From NCBI RefSeq assembly GCF_001640805.2, contig NC_066836.1:3730071-3794070 (forward strand): 64,000 bases of DNA. The letters are read 5' to 3'. Below, piece after piece: positions 1-11,740 of the stretch. The first letter of the stretch is position 1. Each line of letters begins with the position of its first letter. Below the pieces are notes generated by a model. The model worked only from the letters and a program-made list of their open reading frames with translations. It searched no databases and had not been told where the DNA came from. The DNA is from Lates calcarifer (taxonomy: Eukaryota; Chordata; Actinopteri; Centropomidae). The translations under genes and the position numbers were made by a program.

Positions 1-3000
1 GGGGACTATTTTCAGTCGTGGATTAATACACATTGAGGCTGTAGTGAGTATCTATGGTGGCACCCACTACACTGCTGATGTTCAGGGTAATGAATGAGGG
101 GACATGTCAGGAAGAGTGTGGCTCATCAATGTATTTTTAATGGTTTGTGGACAACAATGGAGGTTCTATGTTACAGGAGGAAAAGATATATCATCACACT
201 TGTTGGTAGAATCGATTCATTGTTGGTTTTTAGCCTTGAGATTTGATGACCACCAGAATAATATAGAATATTTCCAACCTTATCCTTTAAGGTTTTCTAG
301 TGTTAAGTCGTTTATTATTTGAACCATAAAATTAGATATAATTGTATGCATGCTGTGTTGAGACATTTCAGGCTGAACCCCTTGTTTTGGGAAATGTATT
401 TATTATTTGGAGCATGAATTAATTTGTTTAAGGTTAAGTCACACAATAGTTTATGTTTTGTATATATCTTTTGAATATTTGAAACTTGTGATCTTTAGGA
501 TCAACTCTTTCCCTGTTTGTGAACATACTGTGTGTATATATATTCACACACATATGTTTAAATGACCTAAACATAGCTTTCAGTAAATATTGCACGTGTG
601 TTGACAGTGTGTGGGAGTTTATTTTTTGATCAGAGAGAAATAACTAAATATATACAGACTGTGTTGTGCGTGTGCATGTACAACACTCTGTGACTATTAA
701 AGTATCTCTCTGAGTTTGTACAGATCCCATTATTTCCTCTCTTCCTCCCACCTGGTGATTTGAGGTGCTGATAAAAGAGGACTGCTTGATGATTCATCAC
801 TTTTTCCCCTCCAACCTGCTTCTGTTCTCATCCCAGTCTTTATTTCCAGGTGAGGAGCGACCAGACAGGGAACGTCTTTATCCTGTTTTAAGTGTAATGT
901 CAGAAGCCGCAGTGCGACACTCACTGTCAGTGAGAATCCTCTTACAGGTTCACATTTCTTTTCAGAGCCAGTTCATTCGCTACAATAGACTTGTGGATCA
1001 ACTCTAAGCAGAGTGTGATTAATTCTGAGCCACCGGACGAGGTGTCATCCTCTCTCTTTGTCCCATCAGTCATCTGATGCTAGTGGATGGTAATCACCTC
1101 TTACGTCTCACTGTGACCCCACAGATGGTTCATTTTGGTTAAAGAGCCACACCGAAACCCAATCACAAGCCGGGCAACCGGTTCTGCTTCCTTTGTGTTA
1201 TTGACAATGAGATGTGTAGATGTTAGGGAGGACGGACAGGGAGTGAGTTCTGTGATGGTGCCAGCAGGAATGAAGATTAATGACACCGCCAGGCCTGTGT
1301 CTCCTGTTTAATAATGCTTATTCATCACTGTCGCTGCATGCTGACGGTCCTGCACCGTGCAAACACATACACAAAAATGAGCTAAACATGTAATTCCACA
1401 CACGCGTACCTCATAACCAGAATGAGAGATTATTTTTTCCACTTCATATTCACAGGAGTTTATGCATGTTTGTGAGTGTGTGTTGGAGTAACCTGACATG
1501 TAAAGTCCCCAGCTGTGTGTGTCATGAAAGTATTTCTTCTCATTGCAGTGATCTGGGTTTAGTAGATTTGCATACAATTGCGCAAAACAAGCTTATCACA
1601 GGGACTTGTGGAGCCTGTGTAAACATCTTTTATATGATTTGAAAGCGTGGTGCACAACCATATGCCTCGCAGAGGAGATGAAAGGAGGCTAGAAATGAAG
1701 AGAAAGAACTGAATGAGGAAAAAATAAGGGACCTCTGGCCTTCTACTGCTGTGCGAATGAAAGCCATTTTGTCTTCAGTGTTTCTGCTCTCCTCCTTTCC
1801 CCCCTCGCTGTGTGTACGTGTGTGTGTGTGTGTATTGCCCTTTTTCTCTCTCGGCTTCCACTTTTCTTGCACGGGCATTTCTCTTCCTAATGGAAAATAA
1901 AGACTGGAGAGTGGCCAAGATAGGAGTTCCAAATGAAAAACATGGAGTCAGTGACCTGAGGCCAAGGCCTGTCCATCTAGGCCCCAAAGCCTGAATTAGT
2001 CTGGCTCTTCTCTTCTACTGCCACTGATGTCCACCTGATTTAGAATATAGATGTTATGAAGATGTTTTGGAAAAGGGTTGAAAAGTGTCACTGATTTTTC
2101 AGGCTATAGAAATAATTTTTTATTTGATATGTAAGACGAATTCAGTTTCAGTGTCTTGACAGGAACTCAGAGACACATCTTGCCTCCTCATCTTTCCAAT
2201 TCTCTGTTGGGATCGACTATCTCTCATTTTATCTCTTGGAAAAGTAGTTTACCCAAAGTTTTTGCCACTCTTAAAAGATAGGAGCTGAATAAGATTACTG
2301 TGGAGCCACTGAGATTTCAATCAATAGGAGTGCCGATTGTTGTGAAAATGTTGTGCTGCAGAGTTGACAGCATGATCAATTCCAAGTATCCACAGCAAAT
2401 CTGCAAACTGATCACAAGTTGAGAGATGATACCAGAGTGTGGCCTTGCTTCGAGCTGGTTCTTTTAAAGTAATTTGCAGAAATTGCTGTTCTTTGCAGTC
2501 AAGGACAACAAGAAGCCTTAGCTGCATCTCTACACGACATGTTTTCTGATAAGATTCCCCTGATTAAGGCAGCTTTATGTGTACCTGATTGGATTACAAT
2601 CAGTTTCCTCATATTTTCTCAGCTATCCCCCCCTTAACATCTTTGTCCATCCAGCCTCCAGTGTTTTAACAGTGCCCTCCAAAAATGGCCAGCTCGCCCA
2701 CCACACCATCATTGTCCAGATTTGGCCAGTAGTCATGGCATGTAATGGCTGAGAGGGTTAGTCTGTGCTTAGCCCACACATCCAGCTTATCTCGGACTGC
2801 AGAGACCCAATGAAACAAAAGGCTAAATAAGGGATTTGGCGCTAGCAAGGCTGCGGCTAACGATTCTCCCACTAGCATAAACGCTTTCCCAGATAGGTTT
2901 TTCAATCACATAGGCTATGCTTCAGCTACAGCACTACAGCAGAGTTGTCCTTGTGTGGCGCCAACGATTGAAATACTTCCTAACACTGCAGTCTGGTTTG

Positions 3001-3341
3001 TAGCTGAAAGCAAAATTGTCAGGCTTCAGGCTTTTGTCTCCCAATGGAGTTAGAAGTGGTCAGGATTAAATTGTATGCATGACAGTGACAATCTTGGTAA
3101 ATCAGCCTGTCTGCTGTCAAAAATTGAGAGAAATTGTGAAAGTACACTGTCTGAAGTGAAAATAAAAGCCTTTCCTCTTTTTTAAAACCTGTATTTGTTT
3201 ACATTTTGGCCATCTGGCACCATTACAAGAATGCAGAATTAACTATTACCAGTATGTGTTTGCAGTTTACCCATCCATGATGCTGGATGTGCTGAACCTA
3301 CATCAATCCTCTTTACTAAAAAGATGTTCTGCTTTGTGTAG
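1..3341. other. non-genic stretch, unique sequence
   Basis: No gene or recognised mobile element is visible here. A TG tract lies near 1.8 kb and the rest is ordinary AT-rich unique sequence. An open plus-strand frame from about 765 to 1007 is crossed by two acceptor-like sites (near 852 and 966) but has no convincing donor, so it is not called. Confidence 0.5.
1808..1834. repeat. TG microsatellite, short
   Basis: A run of alternating TG interrupted once by AC. It lies within a pyrimidine-rich stretch and has no sign of function beyond a polymorphic tract. Confidence 0.9.
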
Positions 3342-3445
3342 GAGGGTCCCCACCACTGATCAACTCAACCATCTCCATGACAACTGAGGAGGCAACATTT
3401 ACTGATCAAGGACATAAGATGAGGTTGAAAGCTCTGAAAAAGCAG
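3342..3445 (+). CDS. candidate internal coding exon, unknown protein
   Basis: The segment is bracketed by good splice signals. Upstream there is a TACTAAA branch-point-like word near 3314, then a T/G-rich tract ending in TAG. Downstream is a consensus donor, CAG followed by GTAAGT. One of the three frames is open across all 104 bases (2 bases plus 34 codons, phase 1 in and phase 0 out); the other two frames stop early. The peptide contains PPLINSTISMTTEEATF and ends MRLKALKKQ, with no transmembrane or cysteine pattern. I do not recognise the family. No partner exon of matching phase was found nearby, so a chance splice-like coincidence or an exon of a gene with very large introns are both possible. 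Confidence 0.35.
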
Positions 3446-4562
3446 GTAAGTGGATTTTGAGTTAAGATTGTTTTGTCAAAGATCAACATTGAACTTGACT
3501 CAAAAGTCATGCATGTTGTATTGAATGTTGGTCGAATGTAGTGATAAAAATGACTGAATCTCAAACAAGAACTATGTAAAGCTATAAATATACAAACAGA
3601 TATCCTCATAATACCAAATAATTCTCATATGAATAAAAATATCAAATGACTGGCGTACAGCACCTGCAGCCTACATATAAAGGAATACAAAAAGGAGTGA
3701 TATGGGCAACTGGCCATATAAAACAAACAAATGAATAAATAAATAGGGAAAAAATGCAAAATAAAAATATACATTTTAAAAATGTAAATGCATTTGTGCA
3801 TTACTGTTTATGATACGATATGTTATAGCCTATTAAACATGGTAGCTACAGCCAGCTGTCAGACAAAGTAAGGGACTAAGAGCCAGATTAGACAGACCCC
3901 TCCTGCTGTGGATTTTCATGGTGTTAATGATGTGTTTGTTGTAGGCTGTTATGTATGGAGATTAAATGTATCAAGCAGTGGTTGTAAAGAAAATCTACAT
4001 CAGTATAGTGAGTGGTCTGTTTGGGCCCGTAATCAATCTGTGTTTGATTGCAGTGACATATTTTTAGGGAGACGTAATGTGCTCTGCATCTTGTGTAATT
4101 ACACTGGAGCATTCTCTTTCACATGTACCACCGACCCTTAAGAGTTTATTTTCCATCAGCATACTATTACATATGCTAAACATACCTCCAATCATACTCA
4201 TCTCATGAAGACTCTAATTACCATTTAAGGTTAAACGGCAAACACGCTGCCCTAATTTGCATATGTAAATCATATAGATCTTTTACATGGGGTGGTAACA
4301 GATTTTTTTTCAGCATTTAACCCCATGTTAATGAAGGACTGTAACAAATGGGTGTTCAGTTTCTCCCTCCGACCTGCTCTCTGTGCTGTCAGCAGAAACA
4401 ATTAGGCTTCCTGTGGTCAGACATGATAGTAAAATGGCTAATTACATTGTCGTCGTCGGCTTCTTCTGCCAGCATTCAACACAGCCAATTGTTGGACAAT
4501 GAAATTAGCCATCCAGTTTACTAAAGCTGTCTTTAGGAAATTATTTTGTGGGAGTGCTATAT

Positions 4563-4608
4563 TGTGTGTGTGTGTGTGTGTGTATGTGTGTGTGTGTGTT
4601 GTTGTTGT
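4563..4608. repeat. TG microsatellite followed by TTG repeats
   Basis: About 18 TG units with one TA interruption pass directly into a short GTT/TTG trinucleotide tract. Confidence 0.95.
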
Positions 4609-7113
4609 CAGCTGTAAAGCTTCATGTTGGATATCTGATAGGTCTTTAACTTAAAAATAGACATTTTCTCTTGTAAAATGTTGTTTCCTCCTTTGAATTC
4701 TATTTCCCACTCCAAGTCTCTCTCTCTCTTTCTCTCCCTCTCTCATACTAAATTTATGAGACACTCATATTTGCCAAGAAGGGAATTCCACACAGTGGAC
4801 TGTGGGAAACAGACTTCAGATGTGTTTTAAATACAGCCTGTGCTCTGGTAGTCTCTTTAAGCTTTCTCTTCTCTCATGTCCAGCCTAATAAACAAAGCTG
4901 CCAAGCGCCCAACCCCTTGCTAAGTCTAGTGTATTTTACTTTTATGCAACAAGCATACTTTTTTTTTTTTTTGCTCTGACTACAGCTCTGAATCAACCAG
5001 AACAAACTGTACAAATAACTACATGTTCCTGAAATCAGGAGAGAAAAGGAGACACTGGACTAAACTGAATGACAGGTGTTAAATTGTATTTGTGATAAAT
5101 TTGGGTGAAAGGGGAGAATTTAGATCTGTAAAAGAAAAGACACATGTTTAAAATATTTTAAAAGCCCTGAAATGACCCAAACCTGGATATCACTAAAAAG
5201 CATGAAGCAGGGATACTGGGGTTGGAATTAAATTGTGGAGAAAGTTAAGAAAGCCCACTTCTAGACAAATGAAAGTGGTACAGATGATCTGGCTTAATGG
5301 GTACTTCCTCTTACCCTCTTTGTCTTTTCTTGGCATGAGCATCAGCTGAATGCCCTACATTGACCATTTCTGCAAGAACGATCCTCTGTAGTGGTAAAGA
5401 CCATGTGCACAGACATGTATGATCCAATCTGATGGTCTGTTTCATAGCCTGAAACTACATAGACTGTGAATCCATGTTTCCCTCTGACCTTTGTTGGAGC
5501 TCTTTAATGACATGGAGCAGACCCTGCTGCGTATGGATCTCCCTCAACAAGTGAATGTTTTGCAGTGCTTTGACATTTAACCTTTGCTCACATCTGCTGT
5601 GTTTCATCGGCTGCCAAATCTGCAGATATAATTGATTTTTGTGTCACATGCAAGCTGGGTATGTTACCCTCTGCTCATTTAGACGTCCCGCTCAAAAGAT
5701 CCCCTTTTGCACCTTCTCTTGACATGGAAAGTGGCTCCTGAGCTTTGTGCCTTTCCCTTCTTTTCTGTTCTGCCCAAAGTTTGCTGACTTTGCGGGTGTT
5801 ATTATCTCTAAAGGTAAAGTGAAGAGGATGCAGCTGTGTTTGCTGTGTCAGCTGATAAAGGAAGCTTAAAACAAACTAGTATGCTCAAAATTCACTGCAT
5901 TCCTCTTTATTATACTATAGTTTAAAAATACAAATTCTTCACTTCTTATATACAGTGCTTATCAGGCATGTATGTACACTGAGCACATTTTTTAGGCAGA
6001 GAAAAGGTCCCCAATGAGAGCTGCAGTTCAAAGTGTTGCATCTCCGATTACTTTCTGATATTTAGCCACATTTGTGACATCAGCACTCCATTCCTTACTA
6101 TGTGATTCAGTCACATAATGTTCTGTATGCAAACCATAGCAAAAAAATCAGCAGGTTACATCTTCAAAGGTATGTTCATCATCTCACAGATGTGTAGAAC
6201 CAGCCTGAAATGGTGAGATATTTGTCTGGGGCAAAACCAACATTTAAATCCATTATTTCTACAGGCTGCACCATCTTCTGCTCTGGCTTACCACAGGCAA
6301 GGGCAGAGAAAAAGAGGAGACTGTGAAATATTAAATTTAAATGTTAGCTTTGCCCTAAGCAAACAACATCGTATCACAAAAATACCTTTGAATATGAAAC
6401 CCAGTGTTGGGTAAAAGGTTAAAAAATATGTATTTCCCTCAGGTTAGGGTTAGGAGTAATGCAAGGAGCACTAAAGTCTGAAGTAGGGTTAGTCATTGTC
6501 ACAGGTCTGTGAGTGCTTCTGCTTTTCCTTTCTATGCAATGACACAAAAGAGACAAAGAAAATGGAAACCAATAATATCTTAACCGAAACATCTAGATTT
6601 TGTTGTTTGGACTGATGCATTTCTATAAACGTATGTCCTGATGAACCAAGATAAAGTTCAACTAGATTGAAAGCAAATAAATGAAATGTGTATTAGTTGT
6701 AGGTGTGCTGTGCAGAAATGTTCTTTATTGCACTGCAAGCATCACATCTTCTGTAGGAACTCATGTTCACTTCTGCTCACATCCTCACAGCAAATTCCAC
6801 TCTGTTATGTTTTGAAACGCAGCTGTTTGACATGCATTAGATGGTTCTGTCCATTTATATGCTATCAAAATAAAAGCCTGTGCCCATCTATCCACAAATG
6901 CTGTGGTTATGGATATAATATAGATAGATATGTCTGCCTTGGCTGCTATGAACTGAAGCAATTTTCTGATCCCATCGTGCCAAAAGCCTGCAGCATGCAG
7001 AAGTGTGGTTTTTTTCTTCTTAAAGAAAGTCTAGTATAGTTTCTTGCACCTAAGTTTCAGTAGATATATATGGTGGAATAAGATGGAAAATTCACACAAA
7101 GAGTGTGAGAGAG

Positions 7114-7162
<49 letters not shown>
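7114..7162. repeat. compound A / TA / TG microsatellite
   Basis: A run of about 17 A passes into about 10 TA units and then 6-7 TG units without a break. The A-run followed by dinucleotides resembles an old retroposon tail that has expanded, but no element body is recognised upstream. Confidence 0.95.
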
Positions 7163-7452
7163 CAATGATTCAGTCTCTCCTCCTCCCTCTATTCAATACA
7201 TCAGTTGTTACAAACTGTTACAAATAACTGAATCAACATTGAATGGTCTAGTCAGACCATTGGAGTACAGGGTTGGAGTACAGTTATCATTTCATATGAA
7301 AGTATAACTGATTCAACAGAAAAAATGCTACTGGCAGGGGGCATAACGTGGGATTTACATTTTTTGTGATCCTGTCGCTCTCGCTGCTCTTAACATTCTA
7401 TAAAAGTCTAACAATTCATAACTACAGTGTAACAGAGATAGGAGTCTTGTAC

Positions 7453-7522
7453 CTTTATTAGAGCGCAGGCCCCTTGAGATCACAGATGGCCCTTGTGGAT
7501 CCATCACCTCGCCGTTCTCCAT
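7453..7522 (-). CDS. candidate first coding exon, unknown protein
   Basis: On the minus strand an ATG (complement of 7520-7522) lies in a good Kozak context, with A at -3 and G at +4. An in-frame TAG about 36 bases upstream makes the ATG a plausible true start. The frame runs 23 codons, beginning MENGEVMDPQGP and ending near SRGLRSNK, then meets a donor-like AAAG followed by GTAC (phase 1). The local sequence is more GC-rich than its surroundings and contains CpGs. I do not recognise the protein and found no acceptor-bounded partner exon further left on this strand. The donor is weak beyond its first four bases, so a conserved non-coding element that happens to be open is a real alternative. 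Confidence 0.28.
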
Positions 7523-8177
7523 CTTCCTGCCCCGGTGTTGAGCCTTCTCTTCTTTCTATTAAATGCTTCAATGAGGGTTACAAGCCACTCAATCACTTCC
7601 TTCCCCTTTGATCGAAGCTGATGGGGGAAAAAGAAGTCTCACTGTGCTGGGACTCCAGGGTAAAGAGGGTGGACCCCTAGAGGTCAGCTGCAAGCTCACA
7701 CAGATATTACATCATGTTTATCTAGGAGGGGGTACAGACTCATCCTCGGCCATATGTGCCAGTGTCCTGCAGGACGACTTTGATCTTGACTACCTACGGC
7801 CCTGCTGCTTCCCCAGGGTCAGATACAAGTGGAGGCCATAACTTCTCTCAGATTAAAGCCGCTAAACCCCCTTTGCCAGAGGCCAAAGATGGTGTTGGCT
7901 GCCCTCTGGCCTTTGACCTGTCCCATGAGAGCTGAAGAGAAAAAATAAAATGCCTATTAACTGTAGTTGTGAAGGGACAAGCAGCAGTATGGCTTTGAAG
8001 CAGGGGGTGATATGAAAGTATCAAGTCAGTGTGAGACCTGTTTCTGTTTTTATCCCTCTTTCTGCCTCTATATGACCATTTCTTGCTGTCAAGGTGATGT
8101 TGCCGGGCAACAGCCAAAGGGAAATAGGATTCGGCATGGCAAGGTCAAGACTGAATGCTTCACACATCTCGCTCTTT

Positions 8178-8221
<44 letters not shown>

Positions 8222-10700
8222 TCTGGCAGCGAACCTTGAGGTAGATGCTGCAAATCCCCTGGAATCCTCCTTGACTTTTTATTTTCATCTGATTCCGAGC
8301 TGCCCGACTCTTTGCCCTGCCTTTATCCGTCTCAGACATTGCCTTTCTCCAGCCACTTGTAATAAAGCTGGGGGGTGGGGGTGGGTTGGGGGGTGTTGGA
8401 TGGGAGGAGTAGCCTTCGTAATGTGCCAGGAGACCATCTTGCTTTTCCACTGCAGAGGTGTGGAGGGATTACTGCCCGGGTGCTGACCTTGACTGGATAA
8501 GGGTCACAGAGACGATCACTACATTGTTTGGCCATTATCCAGTCAACTGTCAGAGTTGGTGATTGTAAGAACTGTAGTAACTCACAGGAGTCATTGAGCA
8601 GAAGTTTGGGAAGTATGCTCTTTGTTTCTGGTATTCATTTGGTAGTCATTTGGAGATGCTGTGGATCTTTTACACTGGGTGTACGTAGTGACGGGCGTCT
8701 TTTACGTACATCGTGATGATACTTTTGTATTTAATGTAATTGATTGTTTGCATAGAACATGGTTCCCAACTTTTTTGGCTTGTTGAATAATTTTCAGAGA
8801 TATCCGGTCAGTTACTAACTACTAATGTATTCATGAGTTGTGAGTGTTGACTGTGTGACTTTGTGTAATTGGTTGAGTTTTATTAATTTGCAGTATTTTT
8901 CCTAATGCCACTTTATATGTTGTCAAATTGGTGAATGTGTTTCTTATTTAGCTTGTGTTTAAGTTATGTGCAGAACTTCTAAATGTGATACATATGTTGT
9001 CAGTGTAATGAAGGTCTTGTCCAGATTTGCTCCTCCATTTACTTGCGTTTCCTTTCCTCGCAGTGAGCCTTGATCTGTCTTCACCACCATATTAGAGGCC
9101 TGAATACAACAACAACACAGTATTCCCCAAAAAAGCTGAAATTAAAGAAAAGTTTGAAAAACCTTGCCCATGTAATCATCTCCCAAACCCTTTAATTTGT
9201 CTCACAACCCCTTGTATAAGCCCTAGGCCCTATAGTAAAAGATGTCTGTCCAGTAATGTGTCAACTCCCATGTATACTCTCACAAAATACAAGGAGATAG
9301 GAGACGGTAAGAGAGCTGACAGGAAGTCAGAGAGAGGCAGAGATAAAAGGGGAATGGTATGCAACAGAAGCACTGCACCGGCATCTTATCAGGCGTTGCA
9401 AAGATGTTGAAAATATCAAACACTATCAGTTTTTTATTCTAATACAATGCCCAAAAACATGCATTTCACATTGTGCCATATTCTCAGCAAACCAAGTAGC
9501 AGCTAATTCAAAGTGTTTAGTGATGGTATATACAGTGGCACAAATTTTGTTCTTTCAACAAGTAATGTCTCGGTCTCTAATGCCAGCTTTGATGTTCCTG
9601 CAAAATGGCTCCTGAGGTCATAGCATTGCCTTGAAGTTTGAACGTTAACATACAAAATTAACTTTAAAAAAAAAATAAAAAAATAAAAAAATGCAGAGCT
9701 GCTGATGAGGAACAAGCCTATGACATTTCAGCCTTCACAAGCTGACTCTTTCAACTTGATGCTGTTGTGATTTTTTTTTTCAGCACAGGCATTTAATTTG
9801 TGTGGCAGGTATGCAGGGAGAGGAGAGGAGCGGAGCAGGAGGGGAGTGAGGAGGCCTCATGGGCATCAGGCAGGAGGGTAAACAAGCTTCAAAGCCCCAG
9901 CAGAAGCCTCAGACTTGACCTGGGGTGAAGCACGACTCATTAGTTACACGCCAGGCAGCATCTGGAGTAATCGCACTAAACACCATGGACTATATCACTC
10001 TGAACTCCAGACGCGACGAATGAAAGCAGTGTGCTAACAGGGCGTACGGCTTAGGGATAATGTGCGTTTTAAATGGATAGAAAACACCTCTGAAAAACAT
10101 CTATACTTGTTTAATCTGAGAGGTAATTCATAAAAATAGAGAAACTTGATAGATACTTTTCGTTTCATCTACTTTTCTAACGTCTAATCCTCCTAGCCTC
10201 ACACACCGAAGTAAGAATCTGAAGATGCAGCGAAATACATCAACTTCTCTCTATTTTCTCTTCTATCTGCTAGATTTCACTTTATTGAATGAGGAGGTTA
10301 CAGGGAATTTCCTTCCTGATACATGTGCCTAAAAGCACTTCTCCTGCAAAATGACAACACAGCATTTCTTCAAATTCATGTTTCATATTCTAAATGAGAT
10401 TTTTGTCCAGAGCTACGATACATTTCAGGTTTATTGAGGGCATTTGCTTTCCCAGGAGCAACCTCTGTGCACCACATAGATCAGATAAACCTGGTTGTAC
10501 AGTATACCCGAGGCACTTGCACAGAAATCCATCAGCGCATTCTCTTATCATCGGAGGAAATCATTGATTTATTACAGGTGGAGAATACTGTACTTGTCAA
10601 ACCGCACCAACCTGTCCCACTATCACTTTGATCATGTAATGACAAAATACAGTGATGAAAACCTCATAAGGTGTTGTCGCGTGTCCGCCTCTTGCCACAG
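7523..10700. other. non-genic stretch
   Basis: There is no convincing gene. It holds a CA array near 8.2 kb, a G-rich stretch near 8.37 kb and an A-rich tract near 9.67 kb. A plus-strand frame at 10456-10577 is open for 40 codons after a TTTGCTTTCCCAG acceptor, but its donor (GTGGAG) is weak and its phase does not join the candidate exon that follows, so it is not called as an exon. Confidence 0.45.
8179..8219. repeat. CA microsatellite
   Basis: About 20 CA units with one early AT interruption. Confidence 0.97.
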
Positions 10701-10870
10701 ACCTCACGGCTGAGCCCATCATTCCTTCCGACGGCTTCTCTGGTCGTCCGATGATGGATAACCGGGCGGCAGATGTTTCAGGAAGTAGCCCATTGATAAC
10801 AGTCCCAGAGGAGAACCCTGATTGGAGTTCATCACCCCTCCCCCTGTCCCACCAGCCCATCCATCACTGA
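10701..10870 (+). CDS. candidate terminal coding exon, unknown protein
   Basis: A pyrimidine-rich acceptor (CCGCCTCTTGCCACAG) is followed by two bases that would complete a codon, then 55 open codons ending in TGA at 10868. The peptide looks protein-like: it is rich in Ser, Pro, Ile and Asp and poor in Cys, with stretches such as LTAEPIIPSDGF, RPMMDNRAADVSG and ITVPEENPDW. Low-complexity Ser/Pro text of this kind is common in cytoplasmic tails. Composition is more GC- and CpG-rich than the flanks. I do not recognise the family. It needs an upstream exon ending in phase 1; the nearest open segment (10456-10577) ends in phase 0 and cannot be joined. The opposite strand is also open here, so a conserved non-coding element remains possible. 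Confidence 0.35.
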
Positions 10871-11512
10871 ATGAAATTGGAAGCTGCCCTTGAGTGTCAG
10901 CGACCAAGTGTTGATGGAATAGGTGCTGATGAGATGCACTGATCTGAGTGCTGCGTTGTATCCCAAGCAGGCGAGGATGAATGTTTCTGAGTTTATGGAC
11001 TCTTGCAATAAGAGATGTTGTGCACACATTTAATGTGAGACATCTGTAAATAACAAGAGCACAGTTTAGATTTTGGGCTCTTACTCTTAGCAGCACCTCA
11101 GATGCTCTGACACAATGAACCATCATGTGAGTAAAACTAGCAACACATTGGCAGCACTGGCTACGCCATGTAGTGTCTCTTCATATGACACATCACTTGA
11201 TGCCCGAATGTATCCGATGTGCTAGTCAAGCTAGTCATACAGGTTAATACTTCTCTGGAGCTTCATTTGGCACTGACAGTGTAAAATGCGAGACAGTGGA
11301 GTATCCTGATGCAGTGCGGTGTGTTTCAACACTACGAGTGTGTGGAGTTGCATAGTAAACAATAGAGGAGGGTGTTTTGATGCATTGGTCCAGCCCCAAC
11401 AGTGATGCAGGTGTTGTCCCAGACTTTTGAAGTTAACTCTTAAGGGTCATGAGTTTTGAGTAATGTCTAAAACTAAATCACAAAAACTCTCAAACTGATG
11501 TTCTTTTATAGG
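10871..11512. other. non-genic stretch
   Basis: Nothing recognised. The minus-strand frame that crosses this stretch overlaps the candidate exon at 10.7 kb and looks like its antisense shadow. Confidence 0.5.
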
Positions 11513-11740
11513 GCGGCTAGGCTCAACCTGGGCTCAGTCACATGTTTAGGGGCTTAGAATAGAGCCATTGTTATGTATTGAATGGAGTCACTTGAGGTGT
11601 TTTTGGCATCTGATCAGGATGCCTCTTAGATACATCACTTTGGAAGCTTTCTGGGTGGATATTCTTAGGTAGACTCAAAACGTGTTGGAGAGATTATATC
11701 CTACCTACCCAGGGAAACCATCTCAGCAGGAGCTGTTGTG
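11513..11740 (+). mobile_element. Rex/RTE-like fish LINE, 3' end remnant
   Basis: The sequence follows, with many substitutions, the end of the reverse-transcriptase ORF of a very common fish non-LTR retrotransposon. It has the GGCTCAACCTGGGCTCAG region, then GAGTCACTTGAGGTG, GCATCTGATCAGGATGCCTC and a degenerate copy of the Arg/Gly-rich C-terminal segment (normally a GRPRTRWRDY-like motif, here AGACTCAAAACGTGTTGGAGAGATTAT). Frames are broken throughout and the GATG-type tail expected for Rex3-like elements is missing, so it is an old, truncated fossil. The exact family name is from memory. Confidence 0.75.

Larger units (their letters stand above)
3446..7452. other. non-genic stretch with one regulatory-like block
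   Basis: There is no gene here. About 4205-4545 is repeat-free and holds an octamer-like ATTTGCAT at 4254 and two TAATTA homeodomain-type cores (4215 and 4439), which gives it the look of a conserved non-coding element. This is inference only. A TG array lies at 4.56 kb, and oligo-T and oligo-A runs are scattered. Confidence 0.4.

Noticed and set aside
10719..11126. 135-codon minus-strand frame
   Set aside because: It is antisense to the better plus-strand candidate exon at 10701-10870 and lacks splice or start support of its own.
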